Assembly: GCA_031289855.1 (NCBI GenBank)
Contig: JAITOR010000064.1
Span: 1-20,724 of the forward strand
Reading direction: 5' to 3'
Origin: Rickettsiales bacterium
Lineage (GTDB): Bacteria > Pseudomonadota > Alphaproteobacteria > Rickettsiales > UBA1997
DNA: 20,724 bases
This document shows, one piece after another, positions 6,818-14,753 of the stretch; the first letter of the stretch is position 1, and each line of letters opens with the position of its first letter. The notes beneath the pieces were generated by a model. It was not told where the DNA came from, did no database searches, and was given only the letters and a program-made list of their open reading frames with translations. A program made the position numbers and the translations under genes.

Positions 6818-8200
6818 ATGACACCACTGCAATTAAGAAATCACATTTTAAAGACGGATTTTCCGTCCTTTATAAACAAAACTTTTTCCACCATAAATTA
6901 TGGACAGGAATACAAACACAACTGGCACATTGACACGATTGCCTATCATTTGGAAAAAATTTATAACGGGGAAATTAAAAGACTCATTATAACAATTCCT
7001 CCCAGATACCTTAAATCCATATGCGTGAGTGTAGCATTTCCCGCATTTGTCATTGGAAATAAGCCATATTCTCGTATAATTGTTGCAAGTTACAGTGACA
7101 TTCTTGCCACAAAACATTCCACAGATTGCCGCTCAATTATGACTTCACAATGGTTTAAGAGTGTATTTCCTGATTGTGAAATTATAAAAGGACAAAATGA
7201 AAAAACAAAATTTTCCACCACAAAAAATGGATTTCGCTTTGCCACTTCCGTTGGTGGTAGTTTAACTGGTGAGGGTGGCGATATTTTGATAATTGATGAT
7301 CCACACAATCCGCAACAGGTTATGAATGAAAAATACAGAGCAAAAACCATTGAATGGTTTGGAAATACTTTTATTTCAAGGCTTAATGATAAAAAAAGAG
7401 GGGCTATTGTAATTGTCATGCAACGACTACATCAAGATGATTTGGTTGGTAATTTAACAAGCAAAGAACATGATTGGACGATATTGAATATACCAGCAAT
7501 AGCAGATAAAGACTATATTTATAAGAATTACACCTATAAACAAAATGAAATTTTACATAATGATAGAGAAAGTTTAACGGAAATTAACAAAATTAAAAAA
7601 GATATGGGAAGTTATATATTTTCAGCTCAATATTTGCAAAATCCATTCATAAAGGGTGATGGAATTATCAAAGCCGAATGGATGAAATATTATGAAGAAT
7701 TGAATGGTGGCTTAGTGTATTTATCTTTTGATACAGCAATTAAAACTGGTGTTAACAATGATCCAACCGTATGCACAATTTGGAAAGAATATGATGAAAA
7801 GTTATATTTGATGGATGTAATTAGAAAATGGCTTGATTACCCAGATTTGAAAAAAACTACGATAAATTTGATTGAAAAATGGAATCCTGAGGCAATTTTA
7901 ATTGAAGATAAAGCAAGCGGACAAAGTTTAATACAAGATTTGAAGGGTGTAATTGGAATTATTGCCATTAAGGTATCAAAAGATAAAATTACAAGGCTCG
8001 CAAGTGTAAGTCCGCTATTTGAAAGTGGTATTGTTTATTTACCAAAAAATGCAGATTGGCTTGTGGAATATGAAAACGAATTGTATAATTTTCCGGCAGG
8101 AAACCACGATGATCAAGTGGATAGCACATCGCAATTTTTGGGATGGTGGAAAGATAGAGGAAAAAATAAAGGGAGGATAAGAATTAGAAGAATCAACTAA
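6818..8200 (+). CDS. Phage-type terminase large subunit
   Basis: The terminase motor packages phage DNA: an N-terminal ATPase drives translocation and a C-terminal RNase H-like nuclease cuts the concatemer. Visible here: Walker-A-like PPRYLKS (61-67), Walker B LIIDDP (158-162 region), VMQRLHQDD (200-208), and the nuclease acidic residues in SFDTAIK (D305), IEDKASGQ (E363) and HDDQVDS (431-436). The 460 residues look complete. ATG 6818 is preferred to TTG 6800 because the TTG overlaps the promoter. No portal, capsid, small terminase or integrase gene is adjacent; it ends 4 bp into the convergent holC gene. It is an orphan, either a prophage or gene-transfer-agent remnant or a retained gene with another use. 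Confidence 0.9.
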   Translation: MTPLQLRNHILKTDFPSFINKTFSTINYGQEYKHNWHIDTIAYHLEKIYNGEIKRLIITIPPRYLKSICVSVAFPAFVIGNKPYSRIIVASYSDILATKHSTDCRSIMTSQWFKSVFPDCEIIKGQNEKTKFSTTKNGFRFATSVGGSLTGEGGDILIIDDPHNPQQVMNEKYRAKTIEWFGNTFISRLNDKKRGAIVIVMQRLHQDDLVGNLTSKEHDWTILNIPAIADKDYIYKNYTYKQNEILHNDRESLTEINKIKKDMGSYIFSAQYLQNPFIKGDGIIKAEWMKYYEELNGGLVYLSFDTAIKTGVNNDPTVCTIWKEYDEKLYLMDVIRKWLDYPDLKKTTINLIEKWNPEAILIEDKASGQSLIQDLKGVIGIIAIKVSKDKITRLASVSPLFESGIVYLPKNADWLVEYENELYNFPAGNHDDQVDSTSQFLGWWKDRGKNKGRIRIRRIN

Positions 8201-8634
8201 CTTTCTATCCACTCGGCATTTTCATTTTTTTTTAAAACGGTTAAATGATATTCTTTGCTTTTATAATTTTTATAATCTTGTCTTCCTTTTTCTATTTTGT
8301 CAAAACTAATAATGTAGTAAATTTTTTCAAATTTATTCAAAAACTCCTTATTATTCACAAATGAATTCACGATTATAACATCTGCATTGTTTTTATTTTC
8401 CATTTTATCAGTGAGAATTATTGGAGTTATATCTGCATTTTCATCATCTGAAAGCAAATGTGGTAAGAAATCAATCTTTTTGTGTGTCCATAGGAAAGTA
8501 TCCAAAATAACCATTTCTTCTTTGTTATCAAAGTGGATTAAGACTTTTTTGTCTGTGCTATAAATTTTCTTTACAAATTTGTATAAAAATTCATTTGTAT
8601 CCTCATTTAAGTCATAAAATTTAATATTAGTCAT
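8197..8634 (-). CDS. holC: DNA polymerase III chi subunit
   Basis: Chi links the clamp-loader complex to single-strand-binding protein at the replication fork. The family signature is visible in the middle: DTFLWTHKKIDFLPHLLSDD (about 46-65), followed by ITPIILTDK and IIVNSFV, and the 145-residue length is normal. ATG 8634 overlaps the dnaQ stop (ATGA), which favours it over TTG 8640. Expressed with dnaQ, so two polymerase III subunits are made from one message. Its stop overlaps the end of the convergent terminase gene. Sequence is divergent, as usual for HolC. Confidence 0.8.
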   Translation of the reverse strand: MTNIKFYDLNEDTNEFLYKFVKKIYSTDKKVLIHFDNKEEMVILDTFLWTHKKIDFLPHLLSDDENADITPIILTDKMENKNNADVIIVNSFVNNKEFLNKFEKIYYIISFDKIEKGRQDYKNYKSKEYHLTVLKKNENAEWIES

Positions 8635-9326
8635 TGCCAAATACTTCCCTTTACATTTTTTTGAATAAACTTGTTATGTGCCTCTATTTCATCATTCTTT
8701 GGCACAAAAACAAAACTTTTTATCTTTTGCTTATTTTTTATTCCATCTTTAAAGGATAAAAAATTTTCCTGTTCCTTCTTTTTTTCATCCTTAAATTCGT
8801 TGTATTCCATAATTTTTTCATTTTTTTTAAGACTTTTATACACATCGGCTAAAATTTCACTATCAATCAAGGCACCATGTTTTGTTCTTTTTGAAGCATC
8901 GACATTATATTTTTCCGCCAAAGCATCAAGTTTTCTGCTACCTTCCGTAATGGCAATTTTTGCAAGCAACAGTGTATCTATTACCTTGTTTTTCAACGGT
9001 TCCCTTCCAATTCTATGTAATTCAGCATTGACAAATTTTATATCGAATGGAGCATTGTGTGCCACAAGTGTATCATTTCCAATAAATTTCAAAAATTCAT
9101 CCACAATATCTACAAATTTTGGCTTTCCTTTTAAATCACCATCAACAAATCCTGTAATATTTGTAATTGTAGCACTTATTTTACACTCAGGATCTAATAT
9201 TTCATAAAAATCTTTGCCAGTTCTATTACCTTTTTCATCAATCTCAACGCAACCGATTGATATTATTCTATCGCTCTTGTTTGGTTCTGTACCAGTTGTT
9301 TCCGTATCAAAGCAAATTTCTCTCAT
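8631..9326 (-). CDS. dnaQ: DNA polymerase III epsilon subunit (3'-5' proofreading exonuclease)
   Basis: Epsilon removes mismatched nucleotides within the polymerase III core. All three exonuclease motifs are present: DTETTG with D7 and E9 (Exo I), AHNAPFDIKF with D95 (Exo II), and KHGALIDSEILADVY with H150 and D155 (Exo III). The C-terminal tail (about 200-231), ending EAHNKFIQKNVKGSIWQ, fits the region that binds the alpha subunit. ATG 9326 is preceded by AATAAT (9338-9333) 17 bp from TTGCAA (9361-9356), placing the predicted transcription start on the ATG itself. First gene of the dnaQ-holC pair, divergent from the LptG-like gene. Confidence 0.92.
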   Translation of the reverse strand: MREICFDTETTGTEPNKSDRIISIGCVEIDEKGNRTGKDFYEILDPECKISATITNITGFVDGDLKGKPKFVDIVDEFLKFIGNDTLVAHNAPFDIKFVNAELHRIGREPLKNKVIDTLLLAKIAITEGSRKLDALAEKYNVDASKRTKHGALIDSEILADVYKSLKKNEKIMEYNEFKDEKKKEQENFLSFKDGIKNKQKIKSFVFVPKNDEIEAHNKFIQKNVKGSIWQ

Positions 9327-9332
9327 AATATG

Positions 9333-9384
9333 ATTATTGAATAATAAAAAATATTTTGCAATATCTTTTTTCTTACCCTACAAT
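9333..9384. promoter_or_regulatory. Divergent promoters sharing one -35 box (dnaQ / lptG)
   Basis: TTGCAA at 9356-9361 is its own reverse complement. On the plus strand it is 17 bp from TACAAT (9379-9384); on the minus strand it is 17 bp from AATAAT (9338-9333). Both -10 boxes end six bases before an ATG (9391 and 9326), so both start points would be the first base of the gene. Confidence 0.6.
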
Positions 9385-9390
9385 AGATTT

Positions 9391-10506
9391 ATGTTTATGC
9401 CAAAAAAACTTTCACTTTATATTACAAAAGATATTATTAAAAAATTTCTTATTTTGTATTTTGGCCTTTTTTTTCTAATATTCATAATTGATTTTTTTGA
9501 ACAAAGTAAAGATATTGAAAATTCTTCACAATTTGTTCCTGCATTTTTAATAACAGTTTACAAAATACCAAATATGCTTGAAATTGCCCTAAATTTTATA
9601 CTTTTGATTGCAACTTTGCTAACTTTTTACAATTTTTCCAATCGCAGTGAAATTGTAATTATGAGAGCAAGTGGTTTGTCTATTTTTCAAATAATAAAAT
9701 TTCCACTTTTTATGGCATTTTTATTTGGTTGGTTTTCAATTATATACTATAATCAACTATCCTCAAATTTAGTTTACAAAAGTAATGTTATAAAAAAAGA
9801 TTTTGATAATAAAAAAAATAATGACTATATTTTTTTTAAAAATGGATTTTGGTTTAAACAAGATAATTTAGAAGATGGTGGAAGCATTATGATGAGAGTT
9901 GATGGTGTTTATAAAAAACTTTTATTATTTAAAAAAGCAATTATAATTTTTACAGACAAAAATAATAACTTTGTTAAAAGAATAGATAGTTCCTATTTAT
10001 CATTAGATAAAGGCGAAATTGTTTCATTCTTAAATTATGTCAAAAAAGAGGGACAAAAACAGGAATTTGTAGAATATATTCATATAAAAACACTAATTAC
10101 CCAAGATTTTATGCTCAATAATATTGAAGAAATGTTTAAATATACGGAAAATGTCAGTTTTGTAGACTTGCCAAATGCAATAAAGTCATTGCAGGATTCT
10201 GGTTTTTCCGCAAGAAAATTTCAAGTTCGTTACTATTTCTTCCTAACTACCCCATTTTTGTATTCTCTTATGATTTTAATTGGTGCGTATTTTGGAATTA
10301 TACACAACAGAGAAAATAGAAAGTTCCTATCAATCATTTATGGAATTGTGTTTGGATTTCTTGTATTTATTTTGAACAATGTAATTTCCGCTCTTTCATC
10401 AAATAACAAATTGACTTTGTATGATTCCAATATATTTTTAGTTTTAACATACTTTGTGATTGCAACAATATTATTGTTAAAAAAGGATAAATTGAGCAAT
10501 TTATGA
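9391..10506 (+). CDS. lptG: LptF/LptG-family lipopolysaccharide export permease
   Basis: LptF and LptG form the inner-membrane part of the LptB2FG transporter that pulls lipopolysaccharide from the membrane onto the periplasmic bridge. The 371-residue protein has the family layout: membrane helices at about 19-36, 63-82 and 104-120, a periplasmic domain at about 125-280, and helices at 282-303, 313-335 and 347-364. SEIVIMRASGLS (86-97) is the conserved loop after helix 2 and is closer to LptG than LptF; the assignment to G is tentative. The upstream frame extends to 9337, but the promoter (9356-9384) rules that out; ATG 9391 or 9397 fits. Overlaps yidD by 4 bp. It implies that the organism makes a lipopolysaccharide. 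Confidence 0.8.
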   Translation: MFMPKKLSLYITKDIIKKFLILYFGLFFLIFIIDFFEQSKDIENSSQFVPAFLITVYKIPNMLEIALNFILLIATLLTFYNFSNRSEIVIMRASGLSIFQIIKFPLFMAFLFGWFSIIYYNQLSSNLVYKSNVIKKDFDNKKNNDYIFFKNGFWFKQDNLEDGGSIMMRVDGVYKKLLLFKKAIIIFTDKNNNFVKRIDSSYLSLDKGEIVSFLNYVKKEGQKQEFVEYIHIKTLITQDFMLNNIEEMFKYTENVSFVDLPNAIKSLQDSGFSARKFQVRYYFFLTTPFLYSLMILIGAYFGIIHNRENRKFLSIIYGIVFGFLVFILNNVISALSSNNKLTLYDSNIFLVLTYFVIATILLLKKDKLSNL

Positions 10507-10727
10507 AGCATATTTTTATTTTTTTGATTAAAGTCTATCAAGTTTGCATATCACCATTTTTTCCAAAAAGATGCAATTTTAGACCAACATGTTCGCAATA
10601 TGGGATTGAAGCAATACGAGAATGGGGCGTGTTTAAAGGATGTTATTTGACATTTAAAAGGATTATGAAATGCACACCAAATAGAGAATGGGAATATGAT
10701 CCTGTGCCACAAAAAAACATTAAATAA
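10503..10727 (+). CDS. yidD: Membrane protein insertion efficiency factor YidD
   Basis: YidD is a small inner-membrane-associated protein that aids YidC/Sec insertion of membrane proteins. The 74 residues carry the family pattern: LIKVYQVCISPFFPKRCNFR (8-27), PTCSQYGIEAI (28-38), a G-rich KGC turn, KRIMKCTP and the final YDPVP. The ATG overlaps the stop of the LptG-like gene (ATGA), so the two are translationally coupled. In many bacteria yidD sits with rnpA and yidC; here it has been relocated. Confidence 0.92.
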   Translation: MKHIFIFLIKVYQVCISPFFPKRCNFRPTCSQYGIEAIREWGVFKGCYLTFKRIMKCTPNREWEYDPVPQKNIK

Positions 10728-10916
10728 ACATTGCATTAAAAATAAAAAATAAACTTTTTCATATTTTTTTCAAATCGCCCCCTATGTGTTTTTGTTATAT
10801 ATATTTTATTATACATCATAAAAGTAAATCATGGAAGTACTTTTTGAAAATAAATATTTATTTGATAATTTATTTATAATTTTTAATATATAGATTATAG
10901 AAACTAAGATTATTTT

Positions 10917-11933
10917 ATGAAAATATTTTATGATAAAGATGCAAAGTTGGATGCAATTAAAAACATCACTGTTGCTATTATTGGATATGGGTCACAAGGT
11001 CATGCCCATGCCTTAAATTTACGAGATAGTGGAGCAAAAGTCATTGTTGGTTTGCGAGATGGTTCTCAATCTAAACCAAAAGCTGAAGAGGCTGGATTTA
11101 AAGTTTTGACACCAGTTGATGCCGCAAAAGAAGCAGATTTCGTAATGGTGTTAGTGCCTGATGAATTACAAGCATCTTTATACAAAACTGATTTAAAACC
11201 AAATTTAAAGAAAAATGCAACCATTGCCTTTGCTCATGGATTAAGCATACATTTCAATTTAATTGAACCAAGAGATGATATAAATGTTGTTATGATTGCT
11301 CCAAAAGGTCCTGGTCACACCGTTAGAGGTGAATATGCTGCTGGTGGTGGTGTGCCTTCTTTGATTGCAGTACATCAAGATGTTACTGGAAAAGCAAGAG
11401 AATTAGCCATGAGTTATGCTTGTGGAATAGGTGCTGGTAGGTCTGGTATTATTGAAACCACATTTAGAAATGAATGTGAAACTGATTTATTTGGCGAGCA
11501 AGTTGTACTTTGTGGTGGTTTAACATCACTTATCAAGGCTGGTTTTGAAACATTGATAGAGGCCGGATATCCAGAAGACATGGCATCTTTCGAGTGTGTT
11601 CATGAGGTTATATTAATTGTTGATTTAATTTATCAAGGTGGAATGGCTGATATGCGATATTCAATTTCAAACACTGCTGAATATGGTGACTATGTAAGTG
11701 GTCCAAGGATTGTGGATGCAAGCGTTAAATCTAGAATGAAAGATGTTTTGAAAGACATTCAAAATGGAACATTTGTAACCAATTGGATGCAAGAATGTGC
11801 TGTGGGACAACCTAAATTAAAAGCCGAAAGACGAATTGGCGCCGAGCATCAAGTTGAAAAAATTGGTGCTGAATTAAGAAGTATGATGCCATGGATTGCA
11901 AAAAATAAATTAATCAACAAAACAAAGAACTAA
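10917..11933 (+). CDS. ilvC: Ketol-acid reductoisomerase (class I, NADP+)
   Basis: Second step of valine/isoleucine synthesis: Mg2+-dependent alkyl migration of acetolactate or acetohydroxybutyrate, then NADPH reduction. The 338-residue length is that of the short class I enzymes. Seen: Rossmann GYGSQGHAHALNL (23-35), cofactor loop LRDGSQSK (46-53), catalytic H107, metal ligands D190 and E194 (CETDLFGEQ), E226 and E230 (ECVHE), and S251 (SISNTAEYGDY). All key residues are intact. It stands alone with no other ilv or leu gene in the window. The 189-bp upstream gap contains TTGATA (10862-10867) with TAATAT 16 bp on, a weak promoter candidate. A strong terminator follows. Confidence 0.97.
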   Translation: MKIFYDKDAKLDAIKNITVAIIGYGSQGHAHALNLRDSGAKVIVGLRDGSQSKPKAEEAGFKVLTPVDAAKEADFVMVLVPDELQASLYKTDLKPNLKKNATIAFAHGLSIHFNLIEPRDDINVVMIAPKGPGHTVRGEYAAGGGVPSLIAVHQDVTGKARELAMSYACGIGAGRSGIIETTFRNECETDLFGEQVVLCGGLTSLIKAGFETLIEAGYPEDMASFECVHEVILIVDLIYQGGMADMRYSISNTAEYGDYVSGPRIVDASVKSRMKDVLKDIQNGTFVTNWMQECAVGQPKLKAERRIGAEHQVEKIGAELRSMMPWIAKNKLINKTKN

Positions 11934-11953
11934 TATTTTAACAATCTATAGAG

Positions 11954-11986
11954 AAAAGTGTAAATAATTTTATTTACACTTTTTTT
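11954..11986. terminator. Bidirectional terminator between ilvC and dnaA
   Basis: Arms aaaagtgtaaat (11954-11965) and atttacactttt (11972-11983) form a perfect 12-bp stem with a 6-base loop, followed by a T run to 11986 on the plus strand. It begins 20 bases after the ilvC stop. The dnaA stop codon (11987-11985) lies at its edge, so on the minus strand the hairpin starts right at the end of translation. Confidence 0.85.
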
Positions 11987-13277
11987 ATATCTTAATTATA
12001 TTTATAATATTTATAACTTCATAATTTCCGTTCGCAATTTCATTTTCAATTTTTTTATATCCGTTCAAAATAGTTGCATGATTTTTATTGAATTCCGTAG
12101 CCAAATCAGGATAACTTTTTTTGGTTAATTTTCTTGCCAAATAAAATGCAATATGACGAGGCAAAATAAACTTTTCACTTCGTTTATTACCTAACAATTC
12201 ATCTTTTGTAATTTTAAAATATTCCACAACCTTTTCCTGTATTAAACCACATGAAATTATAGTTTTTTTTTCATTCAAAATATTTCCAATGGCCCTTAAA
12301 TCAGGCTCTTTTTGTAAAATCTTTTGTTCAAAAGCAAGTTTTTTTATTAGACCATCAATGTCTCTGATTGTATTTTGCTTACCCGCTATTATTTCGAATA
12401 TATTGTCATTACATTTCAAATCATATATTTCAACCTTTTTCCTCGTTATTTCAACTTTCAATCTGTAATCGGGTTCTGTAATATCAACAATCATACCACT
12501 TTGTATTCGTGACTTCAAGGTTTCATCCATTTTTTGCAAATCATTTGGTGCTTTATCGCAGGCTAAAACTATGGTTTTATTTTCATTTATCAAAGTATTA
12601 AATGTAAAGAAAAATTCTCTTTGGGTGCCCTCTTTTCCTACAAGAAATTGTATATCATCAATCACAAGCACATCAATATTTTTAATTTGTTCCTTAAAAT
12701 TGTTTGTGGAGTCATTTAACAATGAATTTACATATAAACTCATAAATTTTTCTGCCGTCAAATATACTATGTTTTGCTTTTTGTATTTTTCCTTTAATTT
12801 CCAACAAATTGATTGCAATAAATGAGTTTTACCAAGCCCTACATTGCCATATACAAAAAACGGATTCAAAGTTTTATCACCATCGACCACCTTTTGTGCT
12901 ACATTATACGCCAATTCATTGCTCTTGCCAACCACAAAATTTTCAAACACATATTCTTTTTTTAATTCAATTCCAATATTATATAAATTACCATTGGGGG
13001 AAATACTAACCACATTGCTATCATCTTTTTTTAAAATAACAATTTCTACAATCAAAATATTATAGTGTGTCCTTAAAAGTTGTTTGATATTGGTATAAAA
13101 GTTACTCATTATATATTCTTTTATAAAATTAGTTGATACGGAAAACTGTATTTCAGTTTCATTCATAAACACTAAATTCATTTTAGATAGCCAAGCATTG
13201 TATTTATCAATATCAAAGACACTTTTAAAAAGCGCTTGTATATCTTTCATTATGTCTTTTTGCTCTATACTTAGCAT
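11985..13277 (-). CDS. dnaA: Chromosomal replication initiator DnaA
   Basis: DnaA binds oriC, forms an ATP-dependent filament, opens the duplex and loads the helicase. The 430 residues show domain I (1-85), almost no domain II linker, the AAA+ domain III with Walker A GNVGLGKT (144-151), Walker B VLVIDDIQF (203-211), a sensor-like ACDKAPNDL and the arginine-bearing LKSRIQSGM (254-262), and DNA-binding domain IV ending with HATILNGYKKIENE, the degenerate DnaA signature. Start ATG 13277 follows AAAGGGG at good spacing. The signature lacks the usual DHTT (NHAT here), suggesting relaxed or altered box recognition. Not next to dnaN or recF. Confidence 0.95.
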   Translation of the reverse strand: MLSIEQKDIMKDIQALFKSVFDIDKYNAWLSKMNLVFMNETEIQFSVSTNFIKEYIMSNFYTNIKQLLRTHYNILIVEIVILKKDDSNVVSISPNGNLYNIGIELKKEYVFENFVVGKSNELAYNVAQKVVDGDKTLNPFFVYGNVGLGKTHLLQSICWKLKEKYKKQNIVYLTAEKFMSLYVNSLLNDSTNNFKEQIKNIDVLVIDDIQFLVGKEGTQREFFFTFNTLINENKTIVLACDKAPNDLQKMDETLKSRIQSGMIVDITEPDYRLKVEITRKKVEIYDLKCNDNIFEIIAGKQNTIRDIDGLIKKLAFEQKILQKEPDLRAIGNILNEKKTIISCGLIQEKVVEYFKITKDELLGNKRSEKFILPRHIAFYLARKLTKKSYPDLATEFNKNHATILNGYKKIENEIANGNYEVINIINIIKI

Positions 13278-13651
13278 TTATACCCCTTTTAATATTTATG
13301 CTAACTATTCTCAAAATAAAAATCTCCTATTAACTTTATATAACTTAAAAAAAATTTAGGAAGTGAGAAAAAAAATATTTTTTTAAAAAAAGTATTGACA
13401 AGTTTTCAATCCGCTTTTTTGATAAAATGGAATTTAATGGTTAATTATCCAGTATTGGTGATGGGACTTTGTTCTTTTGTGTCTTGTATAATCGTCCTTC
13501 TTTTTGGGAAAGGTCAAATTACTATTGTAATTTTAAGAAGAGATTTAACTTTATACAATTACATTTTCCTTGATAAGATAGATAAATCCCCTGCCCCATT
13601 ATAGAGAAAGTGATAAGTTGGAATCAAACAATAAACATAAATGATGGATAT
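13278..13651. other. Non-coding region upstream of dnaA with possible small RNA or small protein
   Basis: Bases 13278-13394 are almost pure A/T with A and T runs. Then comes TTGACA (13395-13400) and tgaTAAAAT (13420-13428), though their 22-bp separation is too long for one promoter; the latter could act as an extended -10. Bases 13440-13610 are less AT-rich than the surroundings, as structured RNA genes often are in AT-rich genomes. The same span can be read as a 55-residue peptide from ATG 13437 to 13604 with one hydrophobic helix (YPVLVMGLCSFVSCIIVLLF). One near-match to a DnaA box (ttatccagt, 13445-13453) is present. I could not decide between these; an origin is not supported. Confidence 0.35.
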
Positions 13652-14749
13652 TTACATTCCAAAATACCAATAAACTTGTCCTACAATCCTATATTCACCA
13701 CTCTTTTTTTCTCTTTCATACATGGTTCTCAACGTTAAATCTCCATTTATTTTATAAACCGCACCCACTCCAAAAAAAAGATTTTTTTCATCCATTTCTA
13801 AAATATCCCCTACTCTTTCCATTCCATTTTCTTTTTTTTCATTCCATTTTCTTTGTTCATATAAAATTTGTGTTTCAAATTTTAATTCATCGATTACATT
13901 GATACTAAATCTGTAAAAAAGATTAAAAATTTTTGTTTCATTTTCATTTCCATAATCCGCTTCAAATTTCATTTCAATGTTATCGAAAACATAATTAAAA
14001 TCTATTGCACCCCTTATAATTTCCGTTGTTCTAAATACTATCATATCCATCATTTCCGTATTTTCCATACTTGGCATAATTTTGTATCCCATGCTATCAA
14101 CTACATTTCCAGTCATAAAAGATACACCAGCATTGTAATTATTTTGCTCCAATATACCGATTGATGCTCTCACGGTAAAAATATAATTATCCTTACCCCT
14201 CAATTTTTTAATCTCATCGGTGGTGGAATATAAAATTTTGTTATTAAAAACCAACGGCATTCCACTACCAGTAGTTAGTGAAATTCTCAAATCTCCATGC
14301 TCTAAATCCTTTGAAAAACCAACGCCCCAATCCTCCGTAAGCATTATTGGAAGCCTCAATAAATCAGCATGTGTGTCCAAATAAGAATTAAATCCATAGG
14401 CTATCTTATTTCGTCCAAACCATATATTGTTGGAATTTTCACTCTTATAATTTAAATATAAATTATATATTTGTGGTTGCATCTTATTATCTTCTGCCTC
14501 ATTATATGCAAATCTAAATTGCATCGCAAAAGTCAAATAATCCCTAGTTTCATTGGAAAATTTTTTTACAAAATCAATACCAATAGAATTTAATTGCATA
14601 GCATCATATTTATTGTCCGATGAATATGGAACAAATTTTTTATCAGATGATTGCCAAGCCGTTATACCTTGTAATTCAAAAAACAACAAACTATTATCAG
14701 CATTTGCAATGGAGATAAAAAACAAAAACAAAACCAAAAATTTTTTCAT
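13652..14749 (-). CDS. Outer-membrane beta-barrel (porin-like) protein
   Basis: A signal peptide MKKFLVLFLFFISIANA, with cleavage likely before D18, is followed by alternating amphipathic strands rich in Y, F and N (for example DYLTFAMQFRFAYNEAEDN, IYNLYLNYKS, TLRTMYERE). The chain ends in GQVYWYFGM with aromatic residues near the end, as in outer-membrane barrels recognised by the BAM complex. The 365 residues would suit roughly a 14-18 strand barrel. It starts 4 bases after the gatA stop, with a GAGG within the gatA end about 14 bases upstream, so it is probably co-transcribed. I do not recognise the exact family or a substrate. Confidence 0.75.
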   Translation of the reverse strand: MKKFLVLFLFFISIANADNSLLFFELQGITAWQSSDKKFVPYSSDNKYDAMQLNSIGIDFVKKFSNETRDYLTFAMQFRFAYNEAEDNKMQPQIYNLYLNYKSENSNNIWFGRNKIAYGFNSYLDTHADLLRLPIMLTEDWGVGFSKDLEHGDLRISLTTGSGMPLVFNNKILYSTTDEIKKLRGKDNYIFTVRASIGILEQNNYNAGVSFMTGNVVDSMGYKIMPSMENTEMMDMIVFRTTEIIRGAIDFNYVFDNIEMKFEADYGNENETKIFNLFYRFSINVIDELKFETQILYEQRKWNEKKENGMERVGDILEMDEKNLFFGVGAVYKINGDLTLRTMYEREKKSGEYRIVGQVYWYFGM

Positions 14750-14753
14750 ATTT

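Noticed and set aside
8671..9207. 178-aa plus-strand open frame opposite dnaQ
   Set aside because: It is the antisense shadow of a gene with all exonuclease motifs; its S/F/L-rich composition is typical of such shadows.
13278..13651. Chromosomal origin next to dnaA
   Set aside because: Only one imperfect DnaA-box-like sequence (ttatccagt) was found, and alphaproteobacterial origins usually lie elsewhere.
13618..13662. Inverted repeat ttggaat/attccaa as terminator of the outer-membrane gene
   Set aside because: The 7-bp arms are separated by 31 bases and no T tract follows on the minus strand.
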